Assembly (NCBI GenBank): GCA_002480525.1
Contig: DLCH01000058.1
Location: forward strand, 30,685 to 94,684
Source: Gammaproteobacteria bacterium UBA7803
Lineage (GTDB): Bacteria > Pseudomonadota > Gammaproteobacteria > Pseudomonadales > Azotimanducaceae
Direction of reading: 5' to 3'
DNA length: 64,000 nucleotides
Below, piece after piece: positions 11,709-20,105 of this stretch. Each line of letters starts with the position of its first letter. Position 1 is the first letter of the stretch. The notes below the pieces were generated by a model. The model saw only the letters and a program-made list of their open reading frames with translations, was not told where the DNA came from and made no database searches. The position numbers were made by a program, and so were the translations under genes.

Positions 11709-11951
11709 ATGGGCGCAGCCTTCATCCGAGCACTGATCCTGACCGCGGCCCTCGCCGCGGCGCCGGTCGGCGCCCTGGCGGCGGCACCCGGGGACAGCAC
11801 GCCGGCGATGGAGTCCGGGGAGGCATCGCCCGGGGCGGAGACCGGCCCGGAATCCGCCGATCCGACCTTTCAGACCCTGTCGACCCTGGGCGCGCTGGCC
11901 CTCGGGGTGCTCGGTCTGCTGTGGGTGCGCCGCCACACCTCCGACCTCTAG
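11709..11951 (+). CDS. small exported protein with CTERM-like anchor
   Basis: 80 residues: a signal peptide (ALILTAALAAAPVGALA), an acidic Ser/Pro/Gly-rich spacer, then a C-terminal hydrophobic helix (TLGALALGVLGLLWV) followed at once by two Arg residues (RRHTSDL). This order resembles PEP-CTERM-type sorting tails, although the PEP motif itself is not visible. The XrtA-type genes at 61.5 kb make an exosortase plausible in the genome (inference). The sequence may equally be an ordinary C-terminal membrane anchor. Confidence 0.5.
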   Translation: MGAAFIRALILTAALAAAPVGALAAAPGDSTPAMESGEASPGAETGPESADPTFQTLSTLGALALGVLGLLWVRRHTSDL

Positions 11952-11995
11952 AGCCGACGGGGCTCGACGCGGGGTCCTCGCGTAACATGCGCGGC

Positions 11996-12691
11996 ATGGA
12001 CATCGACACGCTGCAACGACGCCTGCGGGCCACCCTGCCCATGGCCCGGCTCGACTGCCGGCCCCTGCCCGGCTGTCCCGAGATCTCCCTGGCGCTGATC
12101 AACGACGACTTCCCGCTAGGCCCCCTGCCGCCCGACGTCATGCGCGCGGTCATCGCCCGGCCGGCCTACTGGTCGCTGTGCTGGGGCAGCGGCCTGGCCC
12201 TGGCGCGCCATCTGCTCGACCGTCCGGAGCTGGTCCGGGGACGGCGGGTGGTGGATCTGGGCGCCGGCTCCGGAGTGGTGGCGATCGCCGCGGCGATGGC
12301 CGGAGCGGCGCGGGTCATCGCCTGCGACTCGGACCCGGACGCGCTGGCGGCGACGGCGGCCAACGCCGCCCTGAACCGCGTCGCCGTCACCCTCGCCGAC
12401 GACCTGGCCGACGTCCCGACCGACAACGATCTGATGCTGATGGCGGACGTGCTGTACGACCGGGAGAACCTGCCGCTGCTGGCCGCCGCCTGCCGCCATG
12501 CCGACGCGGTTCTGGTCGCGGATTCGCGCATCGCCGAGCTGCCCGATCCGGCCTACCGCCAGGTCGGCACCATCGCCACCCTGACCTACCCGAATCTGGG
12601 GGAGTTCGACGAGTTCGGTACCGTGCGGCTGTTCTACCGCGACACGACCGCCGAGGGCTCGACCAGCAGCACGGTCATGTCGTCGAGGTAA
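11996..12691 (+). CDS. class I SAM-dependent methyltransferase
   Basis: About 231 residues. The SAM-binding loop VVDLGAGSGVVAIAAAMAGA and the acidic strand VIACDSDPDA are clear, and the order resembles small protein-lysine methyltransferases of the ETFB/PrmA-like group. The downstream segment LMLMADVLYDRENL replaces the usual D-x-x-Y motif of that group. Two ATGs, at 11987 and 11996, are possible. The first overlaps a TAACAT promoter-like hexamer (11983-11988), so I prefer the second. The 3' end overlaps the convergent neighbour by 58 bases. Confidence 0.75.
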   Translation: MDIDTLQRRLRATLPMARLDCRPLPGCPEISLALINDDFPLGPLPPDVMRAVIARPAYWSLCWGSGLALARHLLDRPELVRGRRVVDLGAGSGVVAIAAAMAGAARVIACDSDPDALAATAANAALNRVAVTLADDLADVPTDNDLMLMADVLYDRENLPLLAAACRHADAVLVADSRIAELPDPAYRQVGTIATLTYPNLGEFDEFGTVRLFYRDTTAEGSTSSTVMSSR

Positions 12692-13467
12692 CGGGCGGCG
12701 ATCGCCCGCTCCGTCACCGTCGCCGGGTCCTCGAACCAGCGCTGGGCCGACAGGGCGTCCGGAAACTGCAGCAGCGCGACCCGGTTCCAGTCGTCTTCAC
12801 CGCGGATCGGATCCACGGCAGCGTTCCACGCCAGCCGGCCGCCATGGTCCGGCAGCAGCTTCAGCCAGCCGGAGGCGCCGGGCTCGCCGAGCGGGTCCGC
12901 CGGGGCCGCCTCGTCGACCCGGTACAGCACCACCAGGCCGGCCGCGCCGGCGCTGATGTCCGGCGGCGCGCCGGCGCTCCCCAGATGCCGCACCGGCAGC
13001 GCCCCGAATCCCTCCCGCAGGCCGCGGTAGCTGGTGCCGGTGAACATCTGCACCAGGCCCGCGCCGGTGGGAAAGCGCAGCATCTGGGCCCCGGCCACGT
13101 CGAGCAGGACGGACCCCTCGATCACCTCCACGGAACCCGCCTGCCAGACCAGCTCGGCGCCGTCCTCCGCGGCCAGGGCAGCGAAACGCGCCCGGAAGGA
13201 GGGATCTTCCGGCGTCTGGGCGACCGCCGCCTCGGGCAGGAGCTGGAGCAGGTAGTAGGGATTCTCACGACGGGACGCGTCGACCACGATGCCGGCCAGG
13301 GTGGGGCCCACGTACCAGACCACGCCGCCGGTCGCCAGGACCAGCACCAGGCAGAACGTCAGAAATGCCAGAAACGAACGACTCAAACCGCTTCCGCCGG
13401 CCAGCCAGTGGAGCGCGCATGATAACCGAACAGCCGGGGGTCCTTCCGGCGGATCCGGCGGCGGCAC
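12634..13467 (-). CDS. membrane-anchored protein with DUF1330-like domains
   Basis: Up to 277 residues from a GTG; the start is uncertain because the first ~28 residues are low-complexity and a TTG near 13386 is also possible. One hydrophobic helix (SFLAFLTFCLVLVLATGGVVWYV, split by position) anchors the protein. Two later segments, MLRFPTGAGLVQMF and ALLQFPDALSAQRWFEDP, look like the beta-alpha unit of DUF1330/EthD-type dimeric barrels, suggesting two copies. The function is unknown. It overlaps the methyltransferase gene tail to tail and is divergent from the enoyl-CoA hydratase gene. Confidence 0.6.
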   Translation of the reverse strand: MPPPDPPEGPPAVRLSCALHWLAGGSGLSRSFLAFLTFCLVLVLATGGVVWYVGPTLAGIVVDASRRENPYYLLQLLPEAAVAQTPEDPSFRARFAALAAEDGAELVWQAGSVEVIEGSVLLDVAGAQMLRFPTGAGLVQMFTGTSYRGLREGFGALPVRHLGSAGAPPDISAGAAGLVVLYRVDEAAPADPLGEPGASGWLKLLPDHGGRLAWNAAVDPIRGEDDWNRVALLQFPDALSAQRWFEDPATVTERAIAARYLDDMTVLLVEPSAVVSR

Positions 13468-13574
13468 CGACGCCGCCGCGGGCCCCGGCCCCGACGGGCG
13501 CCCGGCCGCTGCCGCTCGCCTCTGCGCGCCGGGATCGGGTACAGTCGAGGCTCATCGACACTCCGGGGGAGACC

Positions 13575-14420
13575 ATGGCGAACGAGCCCTATCAGGACAT
13601 TCTGTACACCGTCGACGACCCGGTGGCGGTCATCACCATGAACCGTCCGGACGCGCTGAACGCCTTCACCGTGCGCATGCTCGCGGAGATCGGCCACGCG
13701 CTGGCGGCGGCCGAGGCCGACGAGCGGGTGGTCGGCATCGTGCTCACCGGCGCCGGCCGCGGCTTCTGCGCCGGCATGGACATGAACGCCCTCAACGACA
13801 TCTCCGGCGGCGGCGCGGGCAAAGCCGAGGATCTGTCGGCGCTGAAGGCCAGCCCCGGCGACCCGGAGCTGGGCGAGAACTTCCGGGTCACCTACAGCTA
13901 CCTGCTGAGCGTGCGCAAACCCATCATCGCGGCGGTGAACGGCGCCTGCGCCGGCCTGGGTTTCGTGTTCGCCCTGCTCTCGGACATGCGCTTCGTCGAG
14001 CGCCAGGCCAGGTTCGCCACCGCCTTCTCCCAGCGCGGCCTGATCGCCGAGCACGGCGCGAGCTGGATCCTGCCGCGGCTGATCGGCCCCGGCCGCGCCC
14101 TCGACCTGCTGTGGAGCTCGCGCAAGTTCGACGGCGAGGAAGCCGAACGGCTCGGCCTGGCGGAACGGCTCTGCGACACCGGCGAGAGCGTGACCGCCGC
14201 CGGCGACTACATCCGCGAGCTGGCCGCCACCACCTCCCCCACCTCGCTGCGGCTGATGAAGGCCCAGGTCTACCGGCACCTGAACATGCCCCTGGGCGAG
14301 GCCATGCAGGAGAGCAACGCCTGGATGGACGAGAGCCTGAAGCGGGACGACTTCCGCGAGGGCGTGCGCTCGTTCATCGAGAAGCGTCCGCCGGAGTTCC
14401 GCCGGGTCGGCGGCGACTGA
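13575..14420 (+). CDS. enoyl-CoA hydratase/isomerase family protein
   Basis: 281 residues from the ATG at 13575 with a GGGGGAG site. The crotonase fold is clear: MNRPDALNAF, an oxyanion loop FCAGMDMNAL, the second oxyanion strand ACAGLGFVFALLSDMRF, and the catalytic region FSQRGLIAEHGASWILPR, where the Glu is kept. It should hydrate or isomerise an enoyl-CoA; the chain type is unknown. A hydrolase and a DUF169 protein follow in the same direction with short or overlapping junctions, so the three probably form an operon. Confidence 0.9.
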   Translation: MANEPYQDILYTVDDPVAVITMNRPDALNAFTVRMLAEIGHALAAAEADERVVGIVLTGAGRGFCAGMDMNALNDISGGGAGKAEDLSALKASPGDPELGENFRVTYSYLLSVRKPIIAAVNGACAGLGFVFALLSDMRFVERQARFATAFSQRGLIAEHGASWILPRLIGPGRALDLLWSSRKFDGEEAERLGLAERLCDTGESVTAAGDYIRELAATTSPTSLRLMKAQVYRHLNMPLGEAMQESNAWMDESLKRDDFREGVRSFIEKRPPEFRRVGGD

Positions 14421-14437
14421 TCCGGGAACGGACCGGC

Positions 14438-15334
14438 GTGGAGCCGCGTCGCCACCGCATCGACGTCGACGGCGTCGGCCTGGCCGTGCTCGAGCTCGGC
14501 CCCGCCGACGCGCCACCCCTGATCATGCTCCACGGCATGCGCGACGTGCCGGAGAGCCTGCTGCCGGTGGCCGAGCCGCTGGCCCGTAACCATCGGCTGC
14601 TGCTGCCGGCCCTGCGCGGCCACGGCGACAGCGACCGGCCGGGCGGCTACGCCATGGACCAGTTCCTGTACGACCTGTACCGCACCGTCGAAGCGCTGGA
14701 GCCCCGTCCCTTCACCCTGTTCGGCCACAGCCTCGGCGGCCAGATCGGCGCCCGGTTCGCCGCGCTGTATCCGGACCAGATCGCCGCGCTGGTGCTGGTG
14801 GAAGGCCTCGGCCCGCCGGCGCGCCTGGAGGAGGACGATGCCACCCTGCGCATCCGCCACCACGCCGAGCGGCTGCTGGCCACGCTGACGCCACCGCCGG
14901 ACCGCCCGCTGCCGGACCTCGAATTCGCCGCGGGACGGCTGAGCCACAACAACCCCCGGCTGCCGCCCGGGCGCGCCCGGGAGCTGGCCGCGCTGGCCAC
15001 CCGTCGCGAGTCCGACGGGCACCTGCGCTGGGCCTTCGACGCCCGCGTGGCCAGCGTGTTCCTCGGCGTGCAGCGCCAGGACACGGAGCACTACTGGCGG
15101 GCGGTCCGCTGCCCGACGCTGGTGGTCAGCGGCGACGAGGCCGCCGAGTACTGGCGGGCCCAGATGGCGCTGCCGGGAGACGGCGAGTTCGCGCCCGGCG
15201 AGCTCGAGGCCCGCGTCCGCTGTTTCGCCGACGCCGAGCACGTCGCCATCGCGGGCGCCGGCCACATGGTTCACTACGATCGACCGGCGGACCTTACCGC
15301 CGCCGTCGAGGACTTCCTGGGGAGGAGAACATGA
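14438..15334 (+). CDS. alpha/beta hydrolase
   Basis: 298 residues from a GTG at 14438, 17 bases after the enoyl-CoA hydratase stop. The frame is open far upstream in the shadow of that gene. The hydrolase core shows the oxyanion motif LHGMRDVPE, the nucleophile elbow GHSLGG, an acid after strand 7 (VVSGDEAAE) and the histidine in GAGHMVHYDRP. The substrate is unassigned; epoxide hydrolase, lactonase or thioesterase are possible. It overlaps the next gene by four bases, implying translational coupling. Confidence 0.85.
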   Translation: MEPRRHRIDVDGVGLAVLELGPADAPPLIMLHGMRDVPESLLPVAEPLARNHRLLLPALRGHGDSDRPGGYAMDQFLYDLYRTVEALEPRPFTLFGHSLGGQIGARFAALYPDQIAALVLVEGLGPPARLEEDDATLRIRHHAERLLATLTPPPDRPLPDLEFAAGRLSHNNPRLPPGRARELAALATRRESDGHLRWAFDARVASVFLGVQRQDTEHYWRAVRCPTLVVSGDEAAEYWRAQMALPGDGEFAPGELEARVRCFADAEHVAIAGAGHMVHYDRPADLTAAVEDFLGRRT

Positions 15335-16119
15335 GCGACGTCATCGCCACGGACCAGACCAGCCATGACTGGCCGGAGCTGGTGGACCGGCTGAACCGGC
15401 TGCTGCGGCTGCGCACCACGCCCATCGGCATGAAGCTGTTCGAGACCCGCGAGGCGATGGAGGCGATACCGCGCATCCGCCGGCCCTCGGCCATCCACAC
15501 CACCGACCAGATCGTCGGCCAGGCGGCGCGCAACGGCTGGACCGTGGGCATCACCGCCGAGGACCTGGTCGGCGCCCAGTGCAGCACCGTGATCGGTCTT
15601 CATCCCCGCAGCGACGAGTGGCTGTCCGGCGACCGCATGGCCGGCGTCTGGTACCAGGATCAGGCCGAGGCCAGCGCCCACCAGCACGCCATGGACGTCG
15701 TGCCCTACGGCCGCTTCGAGGCCATGGCGGTGAGCCCGCTGGCCAGCGGCCGGCTGGACCCGCCGGACATCTGCCTGATCTACGCCACCCCGGCCCAGAT
15801 GATCCTGTTCATCAACGGCCTGCAGTGGACCGGCTACCGCAAGCTCGAATGGGGCTGCGTCGGCGAATCCTCCTGCGCCGACTCCTGGGGCCGGGCCCTC
15901 GCCACCGGCGAGCCGAGCCTGTCGATCCCGTGCTTCGCCGAGCGGCGCTACGGCGGCGTCATGGAGGACGAGCTGCTGATGGCCCTGCCGCCGGCATTCC
16001 TGCCGAAGACGCTGGCGGGGCTGGAGGCCCTGTCCCGCAACGGGCTGCGCTACCCCATCGCGCCCTACGGCGTGAACAACGACGTCCGTGCCGGCATGGG
16101 CGTCAGCTACGGCGACTGA
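15331..16119 (+). CDS. DUF169 family protein
   Basis: 262 residues, starting in an ATGA overlap with the hydrolase. The motifs TTPIGMKLFETRE, the Cys-containing VGAQCSTVIGL and YATPAQMILFINGLQW are typical of the DUF169 family, whose biochemical role is unknown to me. Several Cys residues (GAQCS, WGCVGESSCADSW, IPCFAERRY) could bind a metal or cofactor (inference). As the last gene of a crotonase/hydrolase operon it may help a CoA-linked pathway. A heat-shock promoter for the next genes starts 25 bases later. Confidence 0.75.
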   Translation: MSDVIATDQTSHDWPELVDRLNRLLRLRTTPIGMKLFETREAMEAIPRIRRPSAIHTTDQIVGQAARNGWTVGITAEDLVGAQCSTVIGLHPRSDEWLSGDRMAGVWYQDQAEASAHQHAMDVVPYGRFEAMAVSPLASGRLDPPDICLIYATPAQMILFINGLQWTGYRKLEWGCVGESSCADSWGRALATGEPSLSIPCFAERRYGGVMEDELLMALPPAFLPKTLAGLEALSRNGLRYPIAPYGVNNDVRAGMGVSYGD

Positions 16120-16143
16120 CCCGGGCCCGGGCCGTCGCCGGCC

Positions 16144-16170
16144 CTTGAAAATCTCCGGGGCACCCCAATT
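16144..16170 (+). promoter_or_regulatory. sigma32-type heat-shock promoter
   Basis: CCCTTGAAA (16142-16150) followed, 13 bases after its CTTGAA core (16144-16149), by CCCCAATT (16163-16170). Both blocks and the spacing match the RpoH consensus (CTTGAA, 13-17 bases, CCCCAT-like). It lies about 80 bases upstream of two adjacent small heat-shock protein genes, just where such a promoter is expected. Confidence 0.75.
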
Positions 16171-16249
16171 TTCCTCGTCGAAGGCGGGCAGGCCACTGCC
16201 CGCCGGATCGTGACTTCGGCTTTTGTGCTTCACGAGGAGGTGCAAGAAC

Positions 16250-16690
16250 ATGAACGGTCAACTGTCCCCCTTCGAGAGCCTGCTGGACGAGCTGTGGCGC
16301 TGGGACCACGACTGGCGCAGCGACTTCTCGCCGTCGCCGTGGTTCTCCGGCATCCGCTCCGTGCGCCAGGGCTCCTATCCGCCCGTGAACGTGGGCTCGA
16401 GCCCCGACAGCGTCGACGTCTACCTGTTCGCCGCCGGCCTGGACACCGACAGTCTCGACGTGTCCCTGCAGCACAATCTGCTGTCCGTCTCCGGCAAGCG
16501 GGCGCCGGCGACTGAGGAGGCGTCCACCTGGTACCGCCGGGAGCGCTTCGAGGGCGAGTTCCAGCGGGTGTTCACGCTGCCCGAGGACGTCGACCCCGAC
16601 AAGGTCGACGCCACCTACCGGGACGGCGTGCTGCACGTGCGGATCGGCCGCCGGGAAGCCGTCAAGCCGCGGCGCATCGAGGTCCACTGA
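16250..16690 (+). CDS. small heat-shock protein, Hsp20/alpha-crystallin family
   Basis: 146 residues from the ATG at 16250 with a GAGGAGG site. The alpha-crystallin domain covers about residues 45-146: VDVYLFAAGLDTDSLDVS, a beta strand pair with LLSVSGKR, and the closing GVLHVRIGRRE followed by RRIEV. These proteins hold unfolding clients in an ATP-independent way and form oligomers in the cytosol. An RpoH-like promoter precedes it and a second Hsp20 gene lies 69 bases downstream. Confidence 0.93.
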   Translation: MNGQLSPFESLLDELWRWDHDWRSDFSPSPWFSGIRSVRQGSYPPVNVGSSPDSVDVYLFAAGLDTDSLDVSLQHNLLSVSGKRAPATEEASTWYRRERFEGEFQRVFTLPEDVDPDKVDATYRDGVLHVRIGRREAVKPRRIEVH

Positions 16691-16759
16691 CCCTGCGCCA
16701 GGCCGTCCTCGAGGATCAATAGAACCATCGATTGAAAGCGGAACATCGTGGAGGTCGAC

Positions 16760-17155
16760 ATGAATCAGGTCACCGAGCAATCCCGCGACGCCGTTCGCCA
16801 GACCGGCGAGGCCGCCGGCCCGACCCATCTGCGCCCCGCCGGCGACATCTTCGAGCACGAGCACGGCATCACCATCGTGCTGGACATGCCGGGCGTGTCG
16901 AAGGAACGGCTGAACATCCACAGCGATCGCAACGCCCTCACGGTGGAGGGTGACGTCGAGATCAGCATGCCCGAGGACACCGAGTCCCTGCATGCCGACG
17001 TCCGCGCCACCCACTACCGCCGGGACTTCTCCGTCTCCGGCGAGCAGCTCGACGTGGACGCCATCGAAGCGTCGCTGCGGGACGGCGTGCTGCGCATCGA
17101 CATACCGAAGCGGGCGGAGCTGCGCCCGCGCCGCATCGAGGTGCGGACCGGCTGA
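16760..17155 (+). CDS. small heat-shock protein, second Hsp20/alpha-crystallin paralog
   Basis: 131 residues from the ATG at 16760 (GTGGAGG site). Its crystallin domain starts near residue 35 with GITIVLDMPGVSKERLNIH and continues with ALTVEGDVEI, then GVLRIDIPKRAELRPRRIEV. It ends with the same RRIEV strand as its neighbour but is clearly diverged from it, so the pair probably forms mixed oligomers or divides the work (inference). It is most likely cotranscribed from the upstream heat-shock promoter. Confidence 0.93.
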   Translation: MNQVTEQSRDAVRQTGEAAGPTHLRPAGDIFEHEHGITIVLDMPGVSKERLNIHSDRNALTVEGDVEISMPEDTESLHADVRATHYRRDFSVSGEQLDVDAIEASLRDGVLRIDIPKRAELRPRRIEVRTG

Positions 17156-17234
17156 CGCCGTGGCGGGCCCGGCCCGCCTTCCCCGGGCTCCGGCGGATGC
17201 GTAGCATCGTCGAAAACACCCCGGAGCCCGAGCC

Positions 17235-18587
17235 ATGACCTGCCTGCCCCCGATGCGTCGCGTCCTGCTGGCCGCGTGTCTCTGGATGCTCGCCGCCGGC
17301 GCCGGCGCAGACCATCTGTTCGTCAACGGCACCCTGCTCACGCTGACCGAAGACGGGCGGCAGCGCGCGGACCTGCGGGTGATCGACGGCCGCATCGCCG
17401 CCATCGGCCCGGACCTGGCTCCGGGCCCGGACACCGAGGTCATCGATCTGGCCGGCGGCTTCCTGATGCCGGGACTGGCCGAGATGCACGCCCACGTGCC
17501 GGCGCCGGACCAGGGACGGGCCTACCGGGACGACGTGCTGTTCCTGTGGGTCGCCAACGGCGTGACCACCGTCCGCGGCATGCTGGGGCATCCGGAACAC
17601 CTGGCGCTGCGCCGCGACCTCGCCGCCCACGAGGTTCTCGGCCCCCGGCTGATCACCGCCGGGCCGTCCTTCAACGGCGAGACCGTGACGAGCCCGGCCC
17701 AGGCCCGCCGCCGCGCCCGGGAGCAGGCGGCCGCGGGCTACGATTTCCTCAAGATCCATCCCGGGCTGACCCGCGCCGAATACGACGCGGTGGCCGACGA
17801 GGCGGCGCGCCTGGGCATCCCGTTCGGCGGCCACGTGCCGGCCGAGGTCGGGCTGCTGCACGCGATCGCCGCCGGCCAGCGCACCGTCGATCACCTCGAC
17901 GGCTTCATGCAGGCGCTGGTGGACGACGATGCCGCGGCGGCGTCCGGCGGCGGCTCCCTGTTCGGGCTGGCGCTCGCCAGCTCGGTGGACCTGCACCGGC
18001 TGCCGGGACTCGTCGAGCGGATGCGGGACGCCGGCACCTGGGTGGTCCCCACCGAGACCCTGATCGAGAACTTTGCCGCCGCGGACCGCATTCCGGAGCT
18101 GCTCGACCGGCCCGAGACCGCCTACCTGCCGCCGCATCTGCGCCGGCGCTACGAGCAGGCGCTGGCCCGGGCGAGCCTCGGGTCGGAAGCCGCCCGGCGT
18201 GCTCTGGCCGTGCGCAAGCGGCAGATCGCCGCGCTGCACCAGGGCGGCGTCGGACTGCTGCTGGGGTCGGACTCGCCCCAGATCTTCAACGTGCCCGGCT
18301 TCTCCATCCATCGCGAGCTCGAGGCCCTGGTGGCCGCCGGACTCGGCCCGACCGAGGCGCTGCGGACCGGAACCGACGCCCCCGCCCGGTTCCTGGACCG
18401 CACCGACGACTTCGGCGCCCTGCGCACGGGCCTCGCCGCGGATCTGGTGTGGCTGCGCGCCGACCCCACCGTCGAGGTGGCCGCCACCCGGCAGATCGCC
18501 GGGGTGATGGTGCGGGGTCGATGGCTCGACCGGGCGACCCTGGACGCGGGACTGGCGGACATTCGGCAGCGCTACACTGCGGATTGA
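17235..18587 (+). CDS. secreted amidohydrolase family protein
   Basis: 450 residues with a signal peptide (VLLAACLWMLAAGAGA), so it acts outside the cytoplasm. The metal-dependent hydrolase core is complete: the HxH pair in MHAHV, the bridging Lys in YDFLKIHPG, His residues in GGHVPAEV and VDHLDGF, and the catalytic Asp in LLGSDSPQIF. The layout resembles imidazolonepropionase-like and Xaa-Pro/peptidase-like periplasmic amidohydrolases, which often cleave small peptides or cyclic amides. The substrate is unassigned. It is convergent with the acyl-CoA dehydrogenase gene; a short hairpin lies between. Confidence 0.88.
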   Translation: MTCLPPMRRVLLAACLWMLAAGAGADHLFVNGTLLTLTEDGRQRADLRVIDGRIAAIGPDLAPGPDTEVIDLAGGFLMPGLAEMHAHVPAPDQGRAYRDDVLFLWVANGVTTVRGMLGHPEHLALRRDLAAHEVLGPRLITAGPSFNGETVTSPAQARRRAREQAAAGYDFLKIHPGLTRAEYDAVADEAARLGIPFGGHVPAEVGLLHAIAAGQRTVDHLDGFMQALVDDDAAAASGGGSLFGLALASSVDLHRLPGLVERMRDAGTWVVPTETLIENFAAADRIPELLDRPETAYLPPHLRRRYEQALARASLGSEAARRALAVRKRQIAALHQGGVGLLLGSDSPQIFNVPGFSIHRELEALVAAGLGPTEALRTGTDAPARFLDRTDDFGALRTGLAADLVWLRADPTVEVAATRQIAGVMVRGRWLDRATLDAGLADIRQRYTAD

Positions 18588-18600
18588 ACCATCGGATCGC

Positions 18601-18617
18601 ACCCCCGGAATGGGGGT
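18601..18617. terminator. short bidirectional hairpin between convergent genes
   Basis: A 6-bp stem (accccc / gggggt, loop of five) fills the gap between the amidohydrolase stop and the dehydrogenase stop. There is no clear T-run on either side, so it is a weak terminator candidate. Confidence 0.35.
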
Positions 18618-19784
18618 TCAGCGCAGCGACGCCCCGAGCAGGTCGCGGGCGATGATGTGCCGCTGCACCTCGCTCGGCCCCTCGCCGATGCGACGGATGC
18701 GCATCTCCCGGTACCAGCGCTCCAGCGGCAGATCCTTGGTGACACCGTAGCCGCCGAACATCTGGATGCAGCGGTCCACCACCCGGCTGCCCGCCTCGGT
18801 GGCCACCAGCTTCGCCATGGCGGCCTCCTTGCGGAAATCCTCGCCGCGCTCGGCGCGGTGAGCCGCCTCCAGGGTCAGCCAGCGGGCGTTGCGGATGTCG
18901 ATCTCGTTGTCCACCAGCATCCACTGAATCGCCTGGCGCGAGGACAGCGGCGCGCCGAAGGTCTCCCGCTGGGGCACGTAGGCCAGCGCCATCTCGTGGG
19001 CCTTGATGGCGACGCCGATGCAGCCCGCCGCGTAGGGAATGCGCTGGCGCGACAGCCGGTCGTTGGCGATGGCGAAGCCGCCGCCCACCTCGCCGAGCAC
19101 GTTGGCGTGGGGCACCCGCAGGTCCTCGAAGCCGAGCTCGGTGGCGTAGCGGGCCGCGCGCAGGGTGTGGACCACCCGGCGCACATGGAATCCCGGCATG
19201 TCCGTGTCGACGATGAAGCAGGTGACCCCGGCGCGCCCCCGCTCGGGATCGGTGCGGGCGAACACCAGCCCGAAGTCCGCCCGGTCGGCGCCGCTGATGA
19301 AGATCTTGCCGCCGTTGATCACCCAGTCGTCGCCGTCGCGGACCGCCCGGGTCTGAATCGCGCGGGCCGGATCGCTGCCGCCGGAGGGCTCCGTCAGCCC
19401 GAAGAACCCCTTCTTCTCGCCGCGCAGCATGGGAAACAGATAGCGCTCCTTCTGAGCCTCGGTGGCTTCGAAGAGCTGGGCCAGTCCGGCGCCGCCGAAC
19501 ACGCCGTAGCACGGTGCGTAGAGGCCCGCGCGATGCTGTGCGGTCTCGATGGCGATGAGGGTGCGGGTCACCAGGTCGATGTCCGGCCCGCCGTAGGCCA
19601 CCGGAATGTCGAGACCGTAAAGGCCCATGGCCCGGGTCTTGTCGACCAGGCGCCGGTAGTCGTCGGCGGGCAGCTCGTCGGCGTCCGGATCGAGGGACGC
19701 CTCCAGCGGCTCGATCTCCTCCCGCACGAAGCGGCGGACGTTGTCCACCACCAGGGTCTGCTCCTCACTGAGCGCGAGGTCCAT
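18618..19784 (-). CDS. acyl-CoA dehydrogenase
   Basis: 388 residues. All standard blocks are present: FGLTEPSGGSDPARAIQT, the FAD-binding middle domain and a C-terminal domain with MFGGYGVTKDLPLERWYREMRIRRIGEGPSEVQ, which keeps the catalytic Glu of the E-G-x-x-E motif. It oxidises an acyl-CoA to the enoyl-CoA and passes electrons to ETF; the chain type is unknown. It starts 3 bases after the stop of a GIY-YIG-like small protein gene, itself overlapping a TPP enzyme, so it is the third gene of a tight operon. Confidence 0.93.
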   Translation of the reverse strand: MDLALSEEQTLVVDNVRRFVREEIEPLEASLDPDADELPADDYRRLVDKTRAMGLYGLDIPVAYGGPDIDLVTRTLIAIETAQHRAGLYAPCYGVFGGAGLAQLFEATEAQKERYLFPMLRGEKKGFFGLTEPSGGSDPARAIQTRAVRDGDDWVINGGKIFISGADRADFGLVFARTDPERGRAGVTCFIVDTDMPGFHVRRVVHTLRAARYATELGFEDLRVPHANVLGEVGGGFAIANDRLSRQRIPYAAGCIGVAIKAHEMALAYVPQRETFGAPLSSRQAIQWMLVDNEIDIRNARWLTLEAAHRAERGEDFRKEAAMAKLVATEAGSRVVDRCIQMFGGYGVTKDLPLERWYREMRIRRIGEGPSEVQRHIIARDLLGASLR

Positions 19785-19787
19785 GGC

Positions 19788-20105
19788 CTACCCCGGGCTG
19801 AGCCTGCCGAGGCCCGGCACCGGCCCGTTCGCCGCCGGCAGCCCGCCGTGCGCCGCCTGGTGACGCATCAGCAGCTCTCGATGACGGGTCAGGTAGGCCG
19901 TGGTGACCTCGACGCGGAACCGGCTCGCGCCGTCGATCCGGCCCAGGGCGTCGCACACCTCGCCGCGCAGGCCGAAGCGGCTGCGGCCGCCGGCGCAGCC
20001 GATGTAGAGCACCCGGCCGGCGGCGTCCGCCAGCTCGTAGACGCCCATGTGCCCGGGCAGCGCCGCCGCATCGGCGGCATCCGACCAGCCCCTCCCATCG
20101 ATCAC
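19788..20105 (-). CDS. small GIY-YIG-like protein
   Basis: 105 residues from a GTG whose last two bases overlap the TGA of the TPP-enzyme gene. The gene reads MGVYELADAAGRVLYIGCAGG, then an Arg-rich stretch (RSRFGLRGEV) and ends with RELLMRHQAAHGGLPAANG. This is the order of a GIY-YIG fold: GVY, YIG, a catalytic-position Arg and a late Glu followed by Asn. True nucleases of this fold cut DNA, but the coupling to a metabolic operon suggests another use, and key residues may be altered. The long open frame upstream of 20105 is a shadow of the TPP-enzyme gene. Confidence 0.65.
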   Translation of the reverse strand: MIDGRGWSDAADAAALPGHMGVYELADAAGRVLYIGCAGGRSRFGLRGEVCDALGRIDGASRFRVEVTTAYLTRHRELLMRHQAAHGGLPAANGPVPGLGRLSPG

